A stretch of DNA of 64,000 nucleotides from SAR86 cluster bacterium SAR86E (GTDB taxonomy: Bacteria; Pseudomonadota; Gammaproteobacteria; Magnimaribacterales; D2472), in contig AMWX01000001.1 in NCBI GenBank assembly GCA_000307935.1, positions 1-64,000 of the forward strand, given 5' to 3'. Shown in pieces: positions 1 to 9,061 of this stretch; within the stretch, counting starts at the first letter, position 1, and each line of letters begins with the position of its first letter. The notes under the pieces are model-generated. The model was not told the DNA's origin. It made no database searches and saw only the letters and a program-made list of their open reading frames with translations. Position numbers and translations under genes: made by a program.

Positions 1-426
1 TTTGTTTTCCAGAACTTTCACTTGTTGGCGCGCAACTCAGCCTTAGATAATGTAATGTTGCCATTAAAATATGCAGGTGTAGAAAAACAAGTTCAAACAA
101 AAAGAGCAAAATCAGCATTGGAGCAAGTGGGTCTCGAAGAAAGAATGGAGCATCAACCATCAGAATTATCAGGAGGTCAACAGCAAAGAGTTGCCATAGC
201 AAGAGCTTTAGTAAATAACCCATCAATACTTTTTGCAGATGAACCAACTGGCAACCTGGACAGCCAGACAGGCCATGATGTAATGAAGCTTTTTCACAAT
301 CTTCATGAAGCTGGGCAAACTATCATTTTGATTACTCATGAAAATGAAGTTGCAGCTGAAGCCGAAAGAACTATTTTTATAAAAGATGGATTAATCGAAT
401 CAGATATAATTAAGGAAGCAGTATGA
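1..426 (+). CDS. ABC transporter ATP-binding protein, MacB/LolD type (5' partial)
   Basis: ATPase of a MacAB/LolCDE-like exporter that would power the permease two genes downstream. The frame is open from base 1, so the N-terminus with Walker A lies outside the window. Visible are the Q-loop (FVFQNF, first residues), the ABC signature LSGGQQQR near visible residue 56, Walker [13 protein letters not shown] near 76-87, and the switch His in ILITHE near 113. The ADEPTGNLD form is typical of the MacB/LolD/FtsE group. The stop overlaps the next start (ATGA), so the three genes look like one operon. The substrate cannot be read from sequence. Confidence 0.93.
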   Translation, partial: FVFQNFHLLARNSALDNVMLPLKYAGVEKQVQTKRAKSALEQVGLEERMEHQPSELSGGQQQRVAIARALVNNPSILFADEPTGNLDSQTGHDVMKLFHNLHEAGQTIILITHENEVAAEAERTIFIKDGLIESDIIKEAV

Positions 427-1619
427 AATTTTACTTTAAAAAAATATTTACATTAAGTTTGATTCTGGGTCTTACCTCAGCATGTGGAGGAGGTAAAGAA
501 GAAGAAGAGTTTAAATTTTATGCCTTAAAGGAAGCTGGGTCTCAGCAACTTGAGCTGACCGTTGAGGCATCAGGAACAGTAGAGGCAATTTCTTCAATTG
601 AAATTAAATCAAAGGCATCAGGTCAAATACTCTATCTTGGAGCTGAGATAGGTGACTATATTGAAGAGGGAGTGGTCCTTGCGAGAATTGATCAGAGAAC
701 ACCTACTAATACTCTTGCACAAGCAAATGCTGATTTAGAGGTAGCCAAAGTCAGATTGATGAATGCACAAAATCAATTTGAACGCTCTGAAAGGCTCCAC
801 AATGAGGGAAACATTTCAGATAAATCTTTCGAAGATGCCCAAGAATCCTTTTCATCTGCAAGAGCTCAGCTAGTGCGTGCTGAAGTTTTCCTTGAGAATG
901 CAAAAATAGCTCTTGATGATACAAGTGTAAGATCCCCTATTGCTGGGACAGTGATTAGCAGGCCTGCTGAGGTAGGGCAAGTGATCACATCACCAACTAG
1001 CGCTGTAGGCGGCGGAACTCTTTTAATGGAGATGGCAGACCTTAACAATGTTCGAGTGAGAGCATTAATTGATGAAATTGATATTGGTAAAATTACCATT
1101 GGTCAAGAAGTAACCCTTAAAGTATCAGCTTACAGAGATAAAAAATTTGTTGGAGTTGTTTCAAAAATAGAGCCCATGTCAAAAATCGATCAAAATGTTA
1201 CTACTTTCCCTGTGCTAATTGACATTGAAAACAAAGATAATCTTCTATTAATAGGTATGAATACAGATGTTGAAATTGAGATCTTAAACGAATCAGTTGA
1301 TCTTGCTTTGCCGGCTGGCTCATTAAGAACAAGGAAAGATGTTGTTTCTGTTGCTCCGCTATTAGGTATTCAAGAGAGTGATCTAAATAATTTTCTTTCC
1401 GAAAAAGTGGCTGGAGAAAACTTTGATAGGTACATAGTTCTTAAAAAAACAAAGAAGGGGGCTGTGCCGGTCTGGGTCAAGGTTGGAAAAACAGATCTTA
1501 ATTATGTTGAAGTAAAAGAAGGAATAATAAAAGAGGAGGAAGTGTATGTTCTTCCAAGCGAAGGGTTGATTAAGTACCAACAAAAATTCTCTGAAAGGGT
1601 AAAAGGTAGATTTGGTTAG
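423..1619 (+). CDS. MacA/HlyD-type periplasmic adaptor lipoprotein
   Basis: Membrane-fusion (adaptor) subunit linking the inner-membrane ABC permease to an outer-membrane channel. It has a lipoprotein signal with lipobox LTSAC (Cys21) followed by a Gly/Glu-rich linker. Next come a lipoyl-like barrel half (about 45-90), a helical hairpin rich in Ala, Gln and Glu (about 90-160), the returning lipoyl half with RSPIAGTV (about 170), and a beta-barrel domain. Length (398 aa) fits MacA. Most MacA proteins are anchored by a TM helix; a lipid anchor is a known variant of the family. It overlaps the ATPase gene by 4 nt. Confidence 0.9.
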   Translation: MKFYFKKIFTLSLILGLTSACGGGKEEEEFKFYALKEAGSQQLELTVEASGTVEAISSIEIKSKASGQILYLGAEIGDYIEEGVVLARIDQRTPTNTLAQANADLEVAKVRLMNAQNQFERSERLHNEGNISDKSFEDAQESFSSARAQLVRAEVFLENAKIALDDTSVRSPIAGTVISRPAEVGQVITSPTSAVGGGTLLMEMADLNNVRVRALIDEIDIGKITIGQEVTLKVSAYRDKKFVGVVSKIEPMSKIDQNVTTFPVLIDIENKDNLLLIGMNTDVEIEILNESVDLALPAGSLRTRKDVVSVAPLLGIQESDLNNFLSEKVAGENFDRYIVLKKTKKGAVPVWVKVGKTDLNYVEVKEGIIKEEEVYVLPSEGLIKYQQKFSERVKGRFG

Positions 1620-1622
1620 AGT

Positions 1623-2828
1623 ATGATACTGCAAGAATCAGTTTCAACAGCTGTAGATGCTATTAGAGCAAATCTGCTTAGGTCATTGCTTACAACTATT
1701 GCTATTGTTATTGGAACAGCCTCTGTGATTGCGATGGTTGGAATCGGCTCAAGTGCTCAACGAGCGATTGATGATTCAATTACTAACCTTTCAGCAAGAA
1801 CGCTATCAGTTTATCCATCAAGAGGAAGAGGCTCTCAGAAGGTTAATGCTTCCCCTTTAGTTATCAAGGATGCAGATGCCTTGATTAAAGATAAAGAAAT
1901 TAATTGGAGAGTATCTCCAGAGATAAGAGGCAGCAAATCTCTTAAATATGGAAATGAGAGCATCAGCATTTCAGTAATTGGGGCTAGAGATAATTATCTG
2001 AGTATCCAAGGCTATGAAATAGAACAAGGTAATTTTTTTGTCGAAAGAGATGATCTTGCAAGAAAAAGAGTTGCAGTTATTGGTTCCAGTGTGGGCTCAG
2101 AGCTTAAAACTTCTTCCAGAGCGCTTGTGGGAAAATCTGTCGACCTAGGCGGGGTTACATTTAAAATTATAGGAGTTATCAAGTCTGAGGGTTCCTCTGG
2201 TTGGTCAAACCCTGATGAACAGATTTATATCCCACTTTTTACAGCTTCAGATAGAGTATTTGGTCGGGATAGAGTGGACTCAATCCGTGTTGAAGTTCCA
2301 AACACCTATTCTCCTGAAGAAGCTATGATCTCTATTGAGAGGGTATTAAGAAGGGAGCATGATATTGGTCCCGGTGAAGAAAATAATTTTCGTATCAATG
2401 ACTGGTCTCAGTTTACTGACTTACAGAAACAAGCCACTGCTATTTTTTCATCATTGATTATAGGAATAGCAGGTATCAGTCTTTTGGTTGGCGGAATAGG
2501 CGTTATGAATATCATGCTTGTATCAGTCACAGAGAGAACTCGAGAAATTGGCTTAAGAAAAGCCTTAGGAGCAACTCATCAGGCTATTTTGCTTCAATTT
2601 ATTATTGAGGCAGTAACCCTTTGTATTATAGGAGGAATAGCGGGAGTGCTTTTTGGCTCCTTTTTATATTTGCTAGTTACACTTTGGCAAGACTGGGTTT
2701 TTACATTGCCCTTTACCGCAATTATCGGATCAGTCACATTTTCAGCTTGTGTGGGGTTATTTTTTGGAATTTGGCCCGCAAGAAAAGCTGCGCAGCTTGA
2801 GCCAGCCGTTGCTCTACGTTACGAGTAA
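1623..2828 (+). CDS. MacB/FtsX-type ABC permease
   Basis: Inner-membrane permease of the same exporter. The layout is that of MacB permeases whose ATPase is a separate protein: TM1 at about 20-42, a large periplasmic MacB core domain (about 45-265), then three TM helices near the C-terminus within the FtsX domain. The conserved ERTREIGLRKALGAT stretch just after TM2 is diagnostic of the FtsX/MacB family and contacts the ATPase. The gene begins 3 nt after the adaptor stop. Which compound is exported (macrolide-like molecule, lipopeptide, lipoprotein) is not shown. Confidence 0.92.
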   Translation: MILQESVSTAVDAIRANLLRSLLTTIAIVIGTASVIAMVGIGSSAQRAIDDSITNLSARTLSVYPSRGRGSQKVNASPLVIKDADALIKDKEINWRVSPEIRGSKSLKYGNESISISVIGARDNYLSIQGYEIEQGNFFVERDDLARKRVAVIGSSVGSELKTSSRALVGKSVDLGGVTFKIIGVIKSEGSSGWSNPDEQIYIPLFTASDRVFGRDRVDSIRVEVPNTYSPEEAMISIERVLRREHDIGPGEENNFRINDWSQFTDLQKQATAIFSSLIIGIAGISLLVGGIGVMNIMLVSVTERTREIGLRKALGATHQAILLQFIIEAVTLCIIGGIAGVLFGSFLYLLVTLWQDWVFTLPFTAIIGSVTFSACVGLFFGIWPARKAAQLEPAVALRYE

Positions 2829-2833
2829 TTAAA

Positions 2834-3922
2834 ATGAGGATACTTCAGCTGCTCCCTGAACTGAAAATAGGTGGAGTTGAGAGGGGTACAGTTGATCTCT
2901 CAGAATATCTTGTTAAAAATGGGCACGTTTCATGCGTAGTATCTGCTGGAGGTTTTTTAGTAAATGCCCTCGAGGAGCATGGAGCAAAGCACTATCAACT
3001 TCCCATTGCCAAGAAAAATTTTACAGCATTAAGACAGGTAAAAAATCTGCAATCAATTTATTCTGAATTTAAACCAGATATTATTCATATCAGATCAAGG
3101 TTTCCTGCCTGGATAAATTTCTTTGCTTTGAAAAAGCTAAAAAATATCACACCTAAAATTATTACAACTTTCCATGGGTTATACAGCAAACCTTTTTATA
3201 GTAAATCCATGTCTTATGCTGATGAAATTATTACTATTTCCCAAACAGTTACTGATTATGTAAAAAAAAATTATGAAGTTAAAGAAAGTAAGATTCACTT
3301 AATATACCGAGGTTGTGATCTAGATGAGTTTAATAATTCTCCAGTTCCAAGTAAGTGGGCAGACCAATGGTATAAAGAGTTTCCTCATACAAAAAATAAA
3401 ATACTTTTAACATTGCCCGGAAGAATTACCGGATGGAAAGGAATTGAATTTTTTATAGATTTAATTGATCAGCTGCCAAATAGCGATTTACATGGCTTAA
3501 TACCTGGTCCAGTGAGCGCAAATAAAAATCGCTATTATCAATCTCTTCTGCAAGAAATTAATAAAAGAAATCTTAGTGATCAAATTACATTTTGTGGAGC
3601 TAGAAACGATATAGCTAATATTTATAAGATTTCAGATATTGTTTTGAACTTATCCTCAAAACCAGAGCCTTTTGGTAGAACAATTATTGAAGCAGCTGCA
3701 TGCGGCACTCGTGTTATGGGTTGGGATAGGGGAGGAGTCAAAGAATCAATCGGCGCTATTAATTCCCAAGGTCTTGTTTCTTATGGTGATATTGCTCAGT
3801 TCGTTAATAAAATACCTATTATGCTCAATGAACAAGCACCTGTTTCAATTCCAAATATTTTCACTAAAGAAAATTTAGCGCTAGAAACATTACGCGTATA
3901 TGAAAAAACATTACTGAATTAA
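2834..3922 (+). CDS. Glycosyltransferase family 4 (GT-B fold)
   Basis: Retaining glycosyltransferase, probably acting on lipopolysaccharide or another envelope glycan at the inner membrane. The N-terminal start MRILQLLPELKIGGVERG carries the GT4 acceptor-side pattern (GG-x-E). The C-terminal donor-binding half has LPGRITGWKG (about 195) and EPFGRTIIEAAACG (about 275-290), the E-x7-E-type motif of GT4 enzymes. Length 362 aa is normal. It follows the exporter genes by 5 nt and ends 1 nt from a convergent gene. Sugar donor and acceptor are unknown. Confidence 0.9.
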   Translation: MRILQLLPELKIGGVERGTVDLSEYLVKNGHVSCVVSAGGFLVNALEEHGAKHYQLPIAKKNFTALRQVKNLQSIYSEFKPDIIHIRSRFPAWINFFALKKLKNITPKIITTFHGLYSKPFYSKSMSYADEIITISQTVTDYVKKNYEVKESKIHLIYRGCDLDEFNNSPVPSKWADQWYKEFPHTKNKILLTLPGRITGWKGIEFFIDLIDQLPNSDLHGLIPGPVSANKNRYYQSLLQEINKRNLSDQITFCGARNDIANIYKISDIVLNLSSKPEPFGRTIIEAAACGTRVMGWDRGGVKESIGAINSQGLVSYGDIAQFVNKIPIMLNEQAPVSIPNIFTKENLALETLRVYEKTLLN

Positions 3923-3923
3923 T

Positions 3924-4409
3924 TTATGTTTTCAGTGATTGCTTGATTGCTTGAAGATTGAGCTGTGGCAGCAAGGGAATCATCTCCTCAAGAAGCGCTC
4001 CTAATTCTCGCACACTTCCAGCCTCACATAAAAACTCTCTAGGTATTAATTTGGATATTTCTGGTAATTGAGTTCCCAAAATTGGGACCTCATTTTTTAT
4101 TGCTTCCTGAAGCAAGGAAGCATTTTCTTTTTCCAGGCTAGGGACTATTAGGCCTTTCGCCACTCTTAGCTTTTCTGCAATGAGCTTATCTGATGGAATA
4201 GAATTAATATAAACAAGACTTTCTAATTCCAAAGACTTGATTAGTTCATTTAAAATTTTTTCTTGCGATCCGGACCCAATAATCTCTATGGGCTCATTCA
4301 CCCCGACCCAAGAATGAATTAGTAGATCAAACCCACTTTCTTTTTCTAGGCTTCCAATGGCAAGTATGTCTCCGCTCTTAGATATTTTTGATAGGTCGGA
4401 TTCACTCAT
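3924..4409 (-). CDS. Half-size glycosyltransferase-like protein (GT-B C-terminal domain only)
   Basis: This 161-aa protein resembles only the donor-binding half of a GT4 enzyme: GSLEKESGFDLLIHSW matches the position of the usual 'GRL...KG-x-D' start, and VPSLEKENASLLQEAIKN matches 'PS..E..g....EA' with the donor-contact Glu. There is no acceptor-side domain. The ATG overlaps the upstream ELM1-family stop by 4 nt, so the two are translated together and may form a split two-domain enzyme; that is inference. A decayed gene is possible, but the frame is intact and codon use looks normal. Confidence 0.6.
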   Translation of the reverse strand: MSESDLSKISKSGDILAIGSLEKESGFDLLIHSWVGVNEPIEIIGSGSQEKILNELIKSLELESLVYINSIPSDKLIAEKLRVAKGLIVPSLEKENASLLQEAIKNEVPILGTQLPEISKLIPREFLCEAGSVRELGALLEEMIPLLPQLNLQAIKQSLKT

Positions 4410-5353
4410 AATTGATTTTTAATTCGATTTAAAATTTTGAATGATAATTTTTCTGCTTCAGCCAATGGTTCAAGTCCTTCTTTAGGCGATTGAATTTGTA
4501 TTACTTTCACACCTCCATTTTTCTTAAACGTGCTCACTGTTCCAACATTTTTATTAGAAACTAAGTTATTCATTACATTTCTTATTTTTTTACTTCCAAA
4601 AATTCTTTTATATTGAGGATCTTCTATCTGCATCAAGTATGTCTTGCCTTTAGATGACAGTGACTCAAAAACTAAATTAGAGCTATCAGGAGTTACAAAT
4701 TTAATATCTGCAGTCTGAAGGGTGGGTTTAAAATCTTTCGATTTGTAATCCTCTACATCTATAAAAATAACATTATCTAGGCCGATCACAGCGCCTTTAA
4801 GAGCCTGAGAAAGTGAAACCGGAGTTCTTCTTGAATTAAAGATTTTAAATTTATATTTAGGATGTATATCTAGAATGTAGACAATCTCATTTATTAAAGT
4901 TTTCTCATCTAATTTGTAATGATTGCTTGAACCACCTATAGCAATAATTCCTGTGTTAGTTTGGGTTTCTAAAAGTGAAGTTTCACAAATTGAACCCTGA
5001 AAAGTCAGCACATTAGATGCTGGCTTGAAGAAATTAAAATCATGAGCAGGAGCACAAATAAGATCAAATTTTTTTAATTTATATGATGGCTTGAGTATGG
5101 CTATAGCAAATGTCTTAAAGTTTCTTGAAAGTGTTTTTTTCAATGCCAATATCTTTGAGTATGTTTTACTGCCAGCGCCTATCAATAAAATAAGTTGATC
5201 TTGATTAAAGCTTGTTAGCAGAGATGCTGATATTTCTTGATCCAATCTAACAACATGCACCTCAAATTCGATATCCAGGATCATTGAATCAAGCAATGAT
5301 TTTACTTGATTAATATGACCAACTTTAGAATCTTGAAACCACAATACTTGCAT
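4406..5353 (-). CDS. ELM1-family (mitochondrial fission ELM1-like) protein
   Basis: The start MQVLWFQDSKVGHINQV matches the opening of the ELM1/DUF1022 family (W-x-x-D-x-K-x-GH-x-NQ), common in proteobacteria and often near lipid A or LPS genes. The fold is thought to be GT-B-like. Later motifs fit the family: LIGAGSKTY (about 78), an internal GGSSNHYKLD (about 145), and VTPDSSNLVFESLSSKG (about 225), which resembles a donor-site loop. Biochemical function is not established for bacterial members. It sits directly upstream of, and overlaps, the half glycosyltransferase. Confidence 0.78.
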   Translation of the reverse strand: MQVLWFQDSKVGHINQVKSLLDSMILDIEFEVHVVRLDQEISASLLTSFNQDQLILLIGAGSKTYSKILALKKTLSRNFKTFAIAILKPSYKLKKFDLICAPAHDFNFFKPASNVLTFQGSICETSLLETQTNTGIIAIGGSSNHYKLDEKTLINEIVYILDIHPKYKFKIFNSRRTPVSLSQALKGAVIGLDNVIFIDVEDYKSKDFKPTLQTADIKFVTPDSSNLVFESLSSKGKTYLMQIEDPQYKRIFGSKKIRNVMNNLVSNKNVGTVSTFKKNGGVKVIQIQSPKEGLEPLAEAEKLSFKILNRIKNQL

Positions 5354-5438
5354 TTATTTATTTACCTAAATTTTTGATACTATTAAACCATTATTTCATT
5401 GAATTGATGGTAAACCGGTCTCCAATAATTTTATCCTT

Positions 5439-5618
5439 ATGAATTCTGTTGAACAAATAGCACAAGATTTAATTTCTCAGTATGGTGATGATGCTCAAGC
5501 CATAGCAATGCTCAGAGCAGCAGAATTTGCTGCAAGCATGAATACTGAGGAATGGAAGATTTGGGAAGCTGTTTTAATTCAAATAGAACAAATAAATGCT
5601 AACCCATCAATCAATTGA
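5439..5618 (+). CDS. Conserved-looking 59-aa small protein
   Basis: A 59-codon ORF (MNSVEQIAQDLI...) in an otherwise gene-free stretch. Composition is acidic and helical: after QYGDDAQAIAMLRAAEFAAS comes an EEWKIWEAVLIQI helix. The DDA-x-x-I-A-x-LRAAE pattern reminds me of short conserved proteins in alphaproteobacteria, but I cannot name a family. No signal peptide or TM segment is seen. A 6-bp hairpin lies 10 nt past the stop. The regular helix pattern and following hairpin argue for a real gene. Confidence 0.6.
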   Translation: MNSVEQIAQDLISQYGDDAQAIAMLRAAEFAASMNTEEWKIWEAVLIQIEQINANPSIN

Positions 5619-5627
5619 GTAAAATCA

Positions 5628-5647
5628 AGCGGGCATGGCAACCCGCT
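5628..5647 (+). terminator. Possible terminator after the 59-aa ORF
   Basis: AGCGGG (5628-5633) pairs exactly with CCCGCT (5642-5647) around an 8-nt loop. The following sequence (CTAGTTGGTTTTA) is only moderately T-rich, so this is a weak intrinsic terminator candidate. It is one of the few GC-rich hairpins in the region. From 5648 to 5742 I see nothing else. Confidence 0.4.
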
Positions 5648-5742
5648 CTAGTTGGTTTTAGGGAAATTTAGAGGAAAATTTTTACCAACATGTTTCTTTG
5701 ACTCACTCATTGATTAAAAGTTCCCAAGAAAGTTAATAATTT

Positions 5743-6498
5743 TCAATGGTATTTAATCCAAGCAAACATGTTTAAATAAAAAATTGAAGCCATACCAATG
5801 CCAAAACCAAGAGGCAGTTTTGTTTCTGTTTTTATTTTTAAGATATGCAAGGCTAATGTAAGAGATGAGCCCATTAAAAGAATGGGGCCCAGGGAAGATG
5901 CACCAAAAACAGATCCAATTCCACCTAAAAGAAGAAAATCTCCTGAACCAATTCCGTCTTGAGATCGAATTATTCGATACAATAAATTTATACTAAACAA
6001 TATTCCGTAGCCAAGTATCAGTCCAAGCAGCGCATCAAGAGATATTGTAAAAATTTCCCATTTAAAATTTATTATTATTCCAATAATAATAAGTAGGAAG
6101 CTTAGAGGAGTCGACAGCAATAGCTTTTGAAAATCTATAACTGACTGAATATATAAAATAAATACTATTGCAAGCATTGCAGCACTTATAAAGTAGCTAG
6201 AAAACGTTATGTGAGTAAAATACAAGACTAAAAAAGCCATCAGGCACTCATTCACAAAATACATAATATTAATTTTCTGGTGACAGTTTTTACATTGGCC
6301 TCGTGCCATGATGAAGCTTACAAAAGGTAAAAGCTGCCATATAGAAAGCTGTTCTTTGCAATTCGGACAAAATGATCTTGGTTTAATAATTGAAACTTCT
6401 TTTTCAGACAATGGAAGTCGATAAATAAGCATTGAAGCAAAGCTACCAAGCGAGCCACCCAAAAGGATCAGTGTAATATTAAAAAGGAAAAACTCCAT
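5743..6498 (-). CDS. gspO: Prepilin peptidase / N-methyltransferase (A24 family)
   Basis: Inner-membrane aspartic peptidase that cleaves type IV prepilin-like leaders and N-methylates the new first residue. The N-terminal methyltransferase part has the paired CPNC (44-47) and CKNC (69-72) zinc-type motifs. Catalytic Asp candidates are D122 (VIDF) and D187 in GSGDF. About seven to eight TM helices fit the 251-aa length. No pilin peptidase lies in the gsp operon at 20-29 kb, so this is the likely processor of GspG-K. It may serve type IV pili too; none are in view. Confidence 0.92.
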   Translation of the reverse strand: MEFFLFNITLILLGGSLGSFASMLIYRLPLSEKEVSIIKPRSFCPNCKEQLSIWQLLPFVSFIMARGQCKNCHQKINIMYFVNECLMAFLVLYFTHITFSSYFISAAMLAIVFILYIQSVIDFQKLLLSTPLSFLLIIIGIIINFKWEIFTISLDALLGLILGYGILFSINLLYRIIRSQDGIGSGDFLLLGGIGSVFGASSLGPILLMGSSLTLALHILKIKTETKLPLGFGIGMASIFYLNMFAWIKYH

Positions 6499-6507
6499 AG
6501 AAGAAAA

Positions 6508-6597
6508 TTATTTTTTCTTCGCTATCCAAAAACATACAAGCAGCAAACCAATAGTTGGGATTGCATACAATGAAATTATGAAAAGCTTGTCAATCAT
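6508..6597 (-). CDS. Putative 29-aa single-TM small protein
   Basis: A 29-codon ORF (MIDKLFIISLYAIPTIGLLL..., ending in IAKKK) fills the gap between ggt and gspO exactly. It starts 1 nt after the ggt stop and ends 9 nt before the prepilin peptidase start. One hydrophobic helix with a basic tail fits a small membrane protein. There is no family match that I know, so it rests on position and composition only. Confidence 0.38.
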   Translation of the reverse strand: MIDKLFIISLYAIPTIGLLLVCFWIAKKK

Positions 6598-6598
6598 T

Positions 6599-8290
6599 TT
6601 AATGTCCCATTGCTTTTGAATCAGGCCTTCTTGTGTCGCCAAACCCATAGTAAAGATTATTTTTTATTTCAATGCTTTCTAGCGAGGTCCCTGGGCCAGA
6701 AAAATAAATTTTTTGACCAAGAGCCTCAATATCATTCGCATGGTGAATATCAAAACCAGTTTCAAGCATCAAGATATCTGGTTTCCATTGATGATGTATT
6801 CGAGGGGCAACTGTAGCATCTGAGATTTCCATTTTAAAATCAAGCGTGTTAATTAAAAATTGCAAAACAGTGGTAATAATTCTTGAGCCACCTGGCGAGC
6901 CAGTAGCATATATAGGTCTACCATCCTGAAGAATTAATGTAGGGGTCATAGAGCTTAGTGGTCTTTTGAAGGGCTCTATTTTATTAGCCTCATCACCAAC
7001 AAGGCCAAATTGATTTGGAACACCCGGAGCTGATACAAAATCATCCATCTCATTATTCATTAGGATGCCAGTATCATTAATAATGATCCCAGAGCCATAA
7101 CCAGAGTTAAGTGTGTAAGTGTTAGAAATAACATTTCCATGTTTATCTGCAACTGAAAAGTGAGTCGTATCCAGGCTTTCATTTTGCATGGCAGCTCCAG
7201 GGAGAATTTTATCTGAAGCAGTTATAACGTTTAACTTAATCCTTTTGCTTATTTCTGTTGCATAAGCTTTACTAATTAAGGTTTCAACCGGAACATCAAA
7301 GAAATCTGGATCACCCAAGTATTTCGATCTATCAGCATATGCATATTTCATAACTTCTGTTAAGAGTGCTGCGTATGTCGATGAATTATGCCCCAAAGAT
7401 ACTAAATCATGCTTTTCTAGAATATTTAACATCTGTATTATGTGGATGCCTCCAGAAGAGGGAGGGCCCATGGTTACGATCTCGTAATCATCATAGTTTC
7501 CTTTTACAACCTCTCGCCAAATCGGTCTATAATTTTTGAGATCTTTTTTAGTTATTAATCCGCCATTCTCTGACATGTGCTTATCAATTTTTTCTGCTAT
7601 CTCTCCCTCATAAAAGCCTTTAGCTCCATTGGCAGCTATTATTTCTAAAGTTTTCGCAAGCTCTGGTTGTTTTAAAAGTTGATCCATTTTGATTGGATAG
7701 TTAGGATAAAAGATCCGATGAAAATTTTTGTATTGACTCAATTTTTGATATCTTTTGTTGAGCGCATCAGCCATAAATGGCGATACTACAAATCCGTCCT
7801 TAGCTAGCTTGATTGCTGGGTTCAACAATTCACTCCAAGCCATGCTGCCAAATCTTTTGTGAACCTCCCACATTCCATAAACTGTTCCAGGAACACCGAT
7901 TGATAAAATCCCTTGAGTGGCTCTTTTTCTATCCACCGATCCATCTTGTTGCAGGAACATATCTTTCGTTGCTAAAGCTGGAGCAGTTTCTCTGTAGTCA
8001 ATACTTAGAGTTTCATTTGTCTTACCGTCAAACATCACCATAAAACCACCGCCACCAATATTGCCAGCCCTTGGCAAGACAACAGCTAATGCAAAGGCAA
8101 CAGCAATTGAAGCATCATATGCATTTCCGCCCGCAGCAAGAATTGAATGACCAGCTTCTGTTGCAAGATAGTGTTGCGAAACCACCATTCCATTTGCCCC
8201 AATCTCAGGATGAACAATAGCCTTAGAATTAAAAAAAGAGGATTCTATATTAATTGGTATGAGCAACAATAATTTAAAAAAAAGTTTCAT
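6599..8290 (-). CDS. ggt: Gamma-glutamyltransferase (glutathione hydrolase)
   Basis: Secreted Ntn-hydrolase that removes or transfers the gamma-glutamyl group of glutathione and similar peptides in the periplasm. It begins with a hydrophobic signal-like segment. The large subunit carries GGNAYDASIAVAFAL and GGGGFMV; autocleavage is expected before the Thr in DTTHFS (about residue 375), giving the small subunit with the family's SSMTPTL and GSPGGSRI motifs. Length 563 aa is normal. I prefer the ATG at 8290 to a GTG one codon upstream that overlaps the SDR stop. It lies in a minus-strand run with SDR/CoA genes but has no obvious pathway link to them. Confidence 0.95.
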   Translation of the reverse strand: MKLFFKLLLLIPINIESSFFNSKAIVHPEIGANGMVVSQHYLATEAGHSILAAGGNAYDASIAVAFALAVVLPRAGNIGGGGFMVMFDGKTNETLSIDYRETAPALATKDMFLQQDGSVDRKRATQGILSIGVPGTVYGMWEVHKRFGSMAWSELLNPAIKLAKDGFVVSPFMADALNKRYQKLSQYKNFHRIFYPNYPIKMDQLLKQPELAKTLEIIAANGAKGFYEGEIAEKIDKHMSENGGLITKKDLKNYRPIWREVVKGNYDDYEIVTMGPPSSGGIHIIQMLNILEKHDLVSLGHNSSTYAALLTEVMKYAYADRSKYLGDPDFFDVPVETLISKAYATEISKRIKLNVITASDKILPGAAMQNESLDTTHFSVADKHGNVISNTYTLNSGYGSGIIINDTGILMNNEMDDFVSAPGVPNQFGLVGDEANKIEPFKRPLSSMTPTLILQDGRPIYATGSPGGSRIITTVLQFLINTLDFKMEISDATVAPRIHHQWKPDILMLETGFDIHHANDIEALGQKIYFSGPGTSLESIEIKNNLYYGFGDTRRPDSKAMGH

Positions 8291-8292
8291 CA

Positions 8293-9039
8293 CTATGTTA
8301 GTAATCCTCCATCAACTCGCAAATCAATGCCGTTAATATGTATCGCATCCTCTGAGGCCAGGAAAGCAATTGTGCTAGCTATATCATCCGGTGATCTATT
8401 GATGCCATCAACTGGCATAATTTTTTTAAGCAACCTAGTATCAATATCCTTGGGCAGGTTAGGGCTTGTAGACATTGGAGTTTCAATGGAAGCAGGGCAC
8501 ACACAATTTACATTAAGTCCGCGCAAACCATATTCGACTGCTAAGGTCTTGGAAAAGGCGCTAATACCTCCCTTGGAAGCGCTATAGGCTGCTGTCCAAG
8601 CATGAGAACCTAATGCGGCTGTTGAAGATACATTTACAATTGATCCTTGAGATTCTAGCAACATTGGTATGGCCAAATTACACATAAAAAATGTTCCAGT
8701 TAAATTAATATTAATAATTTTATTCCAATTTTCTAACTCAACCTCATGAGAGTTATCAAAGCGCAAAACTCCAGCAACATTTATGAGGCAATCAAGTTTC
8801 TTGAAATCTTCTTTAATCTCATTAAAGCAAATTTTTGAATTATCATATGATGAAATATCTAAAACTTTTGTTTTAGAGTAAGAATTTGAAAGCATATTTT
8901 TTGTTTCAAGAAGCTGTTCCTCATTTATATCTACCAAGATTGAGGTTGCACCTTCCTCATCGAATCTCACCGCTGTCGATCTTCCAATCCCAGATCCCGC
9001 CCCCGTGATAAGCACAATCTTATTTTTAAATCTCTTCAT
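8293..9039 (-). CDS. Short-chain dehydrogenase/reductase (FabG-like)
   Basis: NAD(P)H-dependent oxidoreductase of the classical SDR family, 248 aa. It has the cofactor motif TGAGSGIG (about 12-19), NVAG (about 88), the catalytic Ser in NVSSTA and YSASKGG (Tyr/Lys pair, about 152-156), and an ASIET... post-catalytic loop. Asp at the end of beta-2 (LVDINEE) suggests NAD preference. Its neighbours, an acyl-CoA synthetase and a KstD-like flavoprotein, suggest oxidation of a hydroxy group on a CoA- or ring-linked substrate rather than fatty acid synthesis. Substrate unknown. Confidence 0.9.
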   Translation of the reverse strand: MKRFKNKIVLITGAGSGIGRSTAVRFDEEGATSILVDINEEQLLETKNMLSNSYSKTKVLDISSYDNSKICFNEIKEDFKKLDCLINVAGVLRFDNSHEVELENWNKIININLTGTFFMCNLAIPMLLESQGSIVNVSSTAALGSHAWTAAYSASKGGISAFSKTLAVEYGLRGLNVNCVCPASIETPMSTSPNLPKDIDTRLLKKIMPVDGINRSPDDIASTIAFLASEDAIHINGIDLRVDGGLLT

Positions 9040-9061
9040 AGTTTTATAGAGTTATGTATTT

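Noticed and set aside
3924-4409. Pseudogene remnant of a glycosyltransferase
   Set aside because: The frame is intact, starts with an overlap to its neighbour and keeps the donor-site Glu motif, so I list it as a gene with reduced confidence.
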